NCBI GenBank assembly: GCA_033557465.1
Contig: CM066033.1
Span: 1,359,203,834 to 1,359,267,833, forward strand
Direction: 5' to 3'
Source: Ichthyophis bannanicus
Taxonomy: Eukaryota; Chordata; Amphibia; Gymnophiona; Ichthyophiidae
Length of the DNA: 64,000 nt
Translations under genes and position numbers: made by a program
Notes under the pieces: model-generated
Databases searched by the model: none
What the model was told of the DNA's origin: nothing
Seen by the model: the letters and a program-made list of their open reading frames with translations, nothing else
Part shown: piece after piece, positions 63,831 through 64,000 of the stretch
Position numbering within the stretch: position 1 is the stretch's first letter
Layout of the letters: each line of letters starts with the position of its first letter

Positions 63831-64000
63831 GGAAAGACTATGAATTAGATCAAGTATTCACTTGGGCTAAAAAAACCACTTTACAACAAAAAGAAGTTTC
63901 TTTTCCTGCCTCTTCTGATATGGAATCGGAAGAGGGGAGTTCAGGTGAATATGCCACCTCCCGTAGAGGGGGCATGACAAGGTCGGGATCCTTTCAAGAA
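63831..64000 (+). other. Open frame running off the right edge
   Basis: Reads YELDQVFTWAKKTTLQQKEV then SFPASSDMESEEGSSGEYAT and SRRGGMTRSGSFQE with no stop. Ser/Glu-rich, disordered; similar stretches precede the RT in some retroelements, including Penelope-like ones, but nothing decisive is visible. Confidence 0.3.

Overview
This is vertebrate chromosomal DNA. Two host genes can be named from short coding exons. The last coding exon of cyclin C (CCNC, + strand) is at 15691-15745, and the last two coding exons of a rhodanese-domain gene that fits TSTD3 (- strand) are at 50754-50913 and 50379-50445. The two genes are convergent neighbours in other vertebrates, as I recall, so the window covers the two 3' ends and the greatly swollen space between them. 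No other host exon was found. The mix of elements (DIRS tyrosine-recombinase retrotransposons, Penelope-like elements, CR1 and L2 LINEs, tRNA-derived SINEs, hAT MITEs) suggests a large-genome amphibian, possibly a caecilian. That is inference; the species cannot be read from the sequence.

Layout. 1-416: an LTR with its primer-binding site, cutting a DIRS copy (417-1615). 1737-9000: two Penelope-like copies head to head, the right one split by a CR1 LINE that is itself split by another CR1 LINE. 9839-10474: a DIRS copy reduced to its two ends. 10730-10834: a 5S rRNA-derived sequence. 11330 to about 15240: an old LINE on the - strand. 15691 to about 17840: CCNC terminal exon and 3' UTR.

From 18600 to 40672 one CR1-like LINE (ORF1 start to RT) can be followed in seven collinear pieces. 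It was opened by a near-intact DIRS element (18664-24275), an L2 LINE, a second DIRS (itself holding a LINE that holds another LINE), another CR1, a tail fragment, and a LINE plus DIRS remnant. 40812-41799 holds a SINE and a hAT MITE. 42404-49815 is a second DIRS family on the - strand, with a SINE opened by an L2 inside it. TSTD3 exons follow, then a second fragment of that DIRS family (51890-53010), a palindromic hAT-like MITE split by an LTR-like insertion (53366-55417), a 0.9 kb palindrome (57009-57918), and two long CR1 copies in opposite orientation (58350-63830).

The most nearly functional mobile element is the DIRS at 18664-24275. It has matching inverted terminal repeats, an internal complementary region that copies both ends, an open pol frame and an open recombinase frame; only its gag is broken (one frameshift, one stop). 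Nearly all other element genes carry frameshifts or stops. Family names used below are local: CR1-alpha (protein ends near SINHY), CR1-beta (ends near VKSGLL), LINE-gamma (L2/Rex-like with the LHWLPI motif), DIRS-a and DIRS-b.
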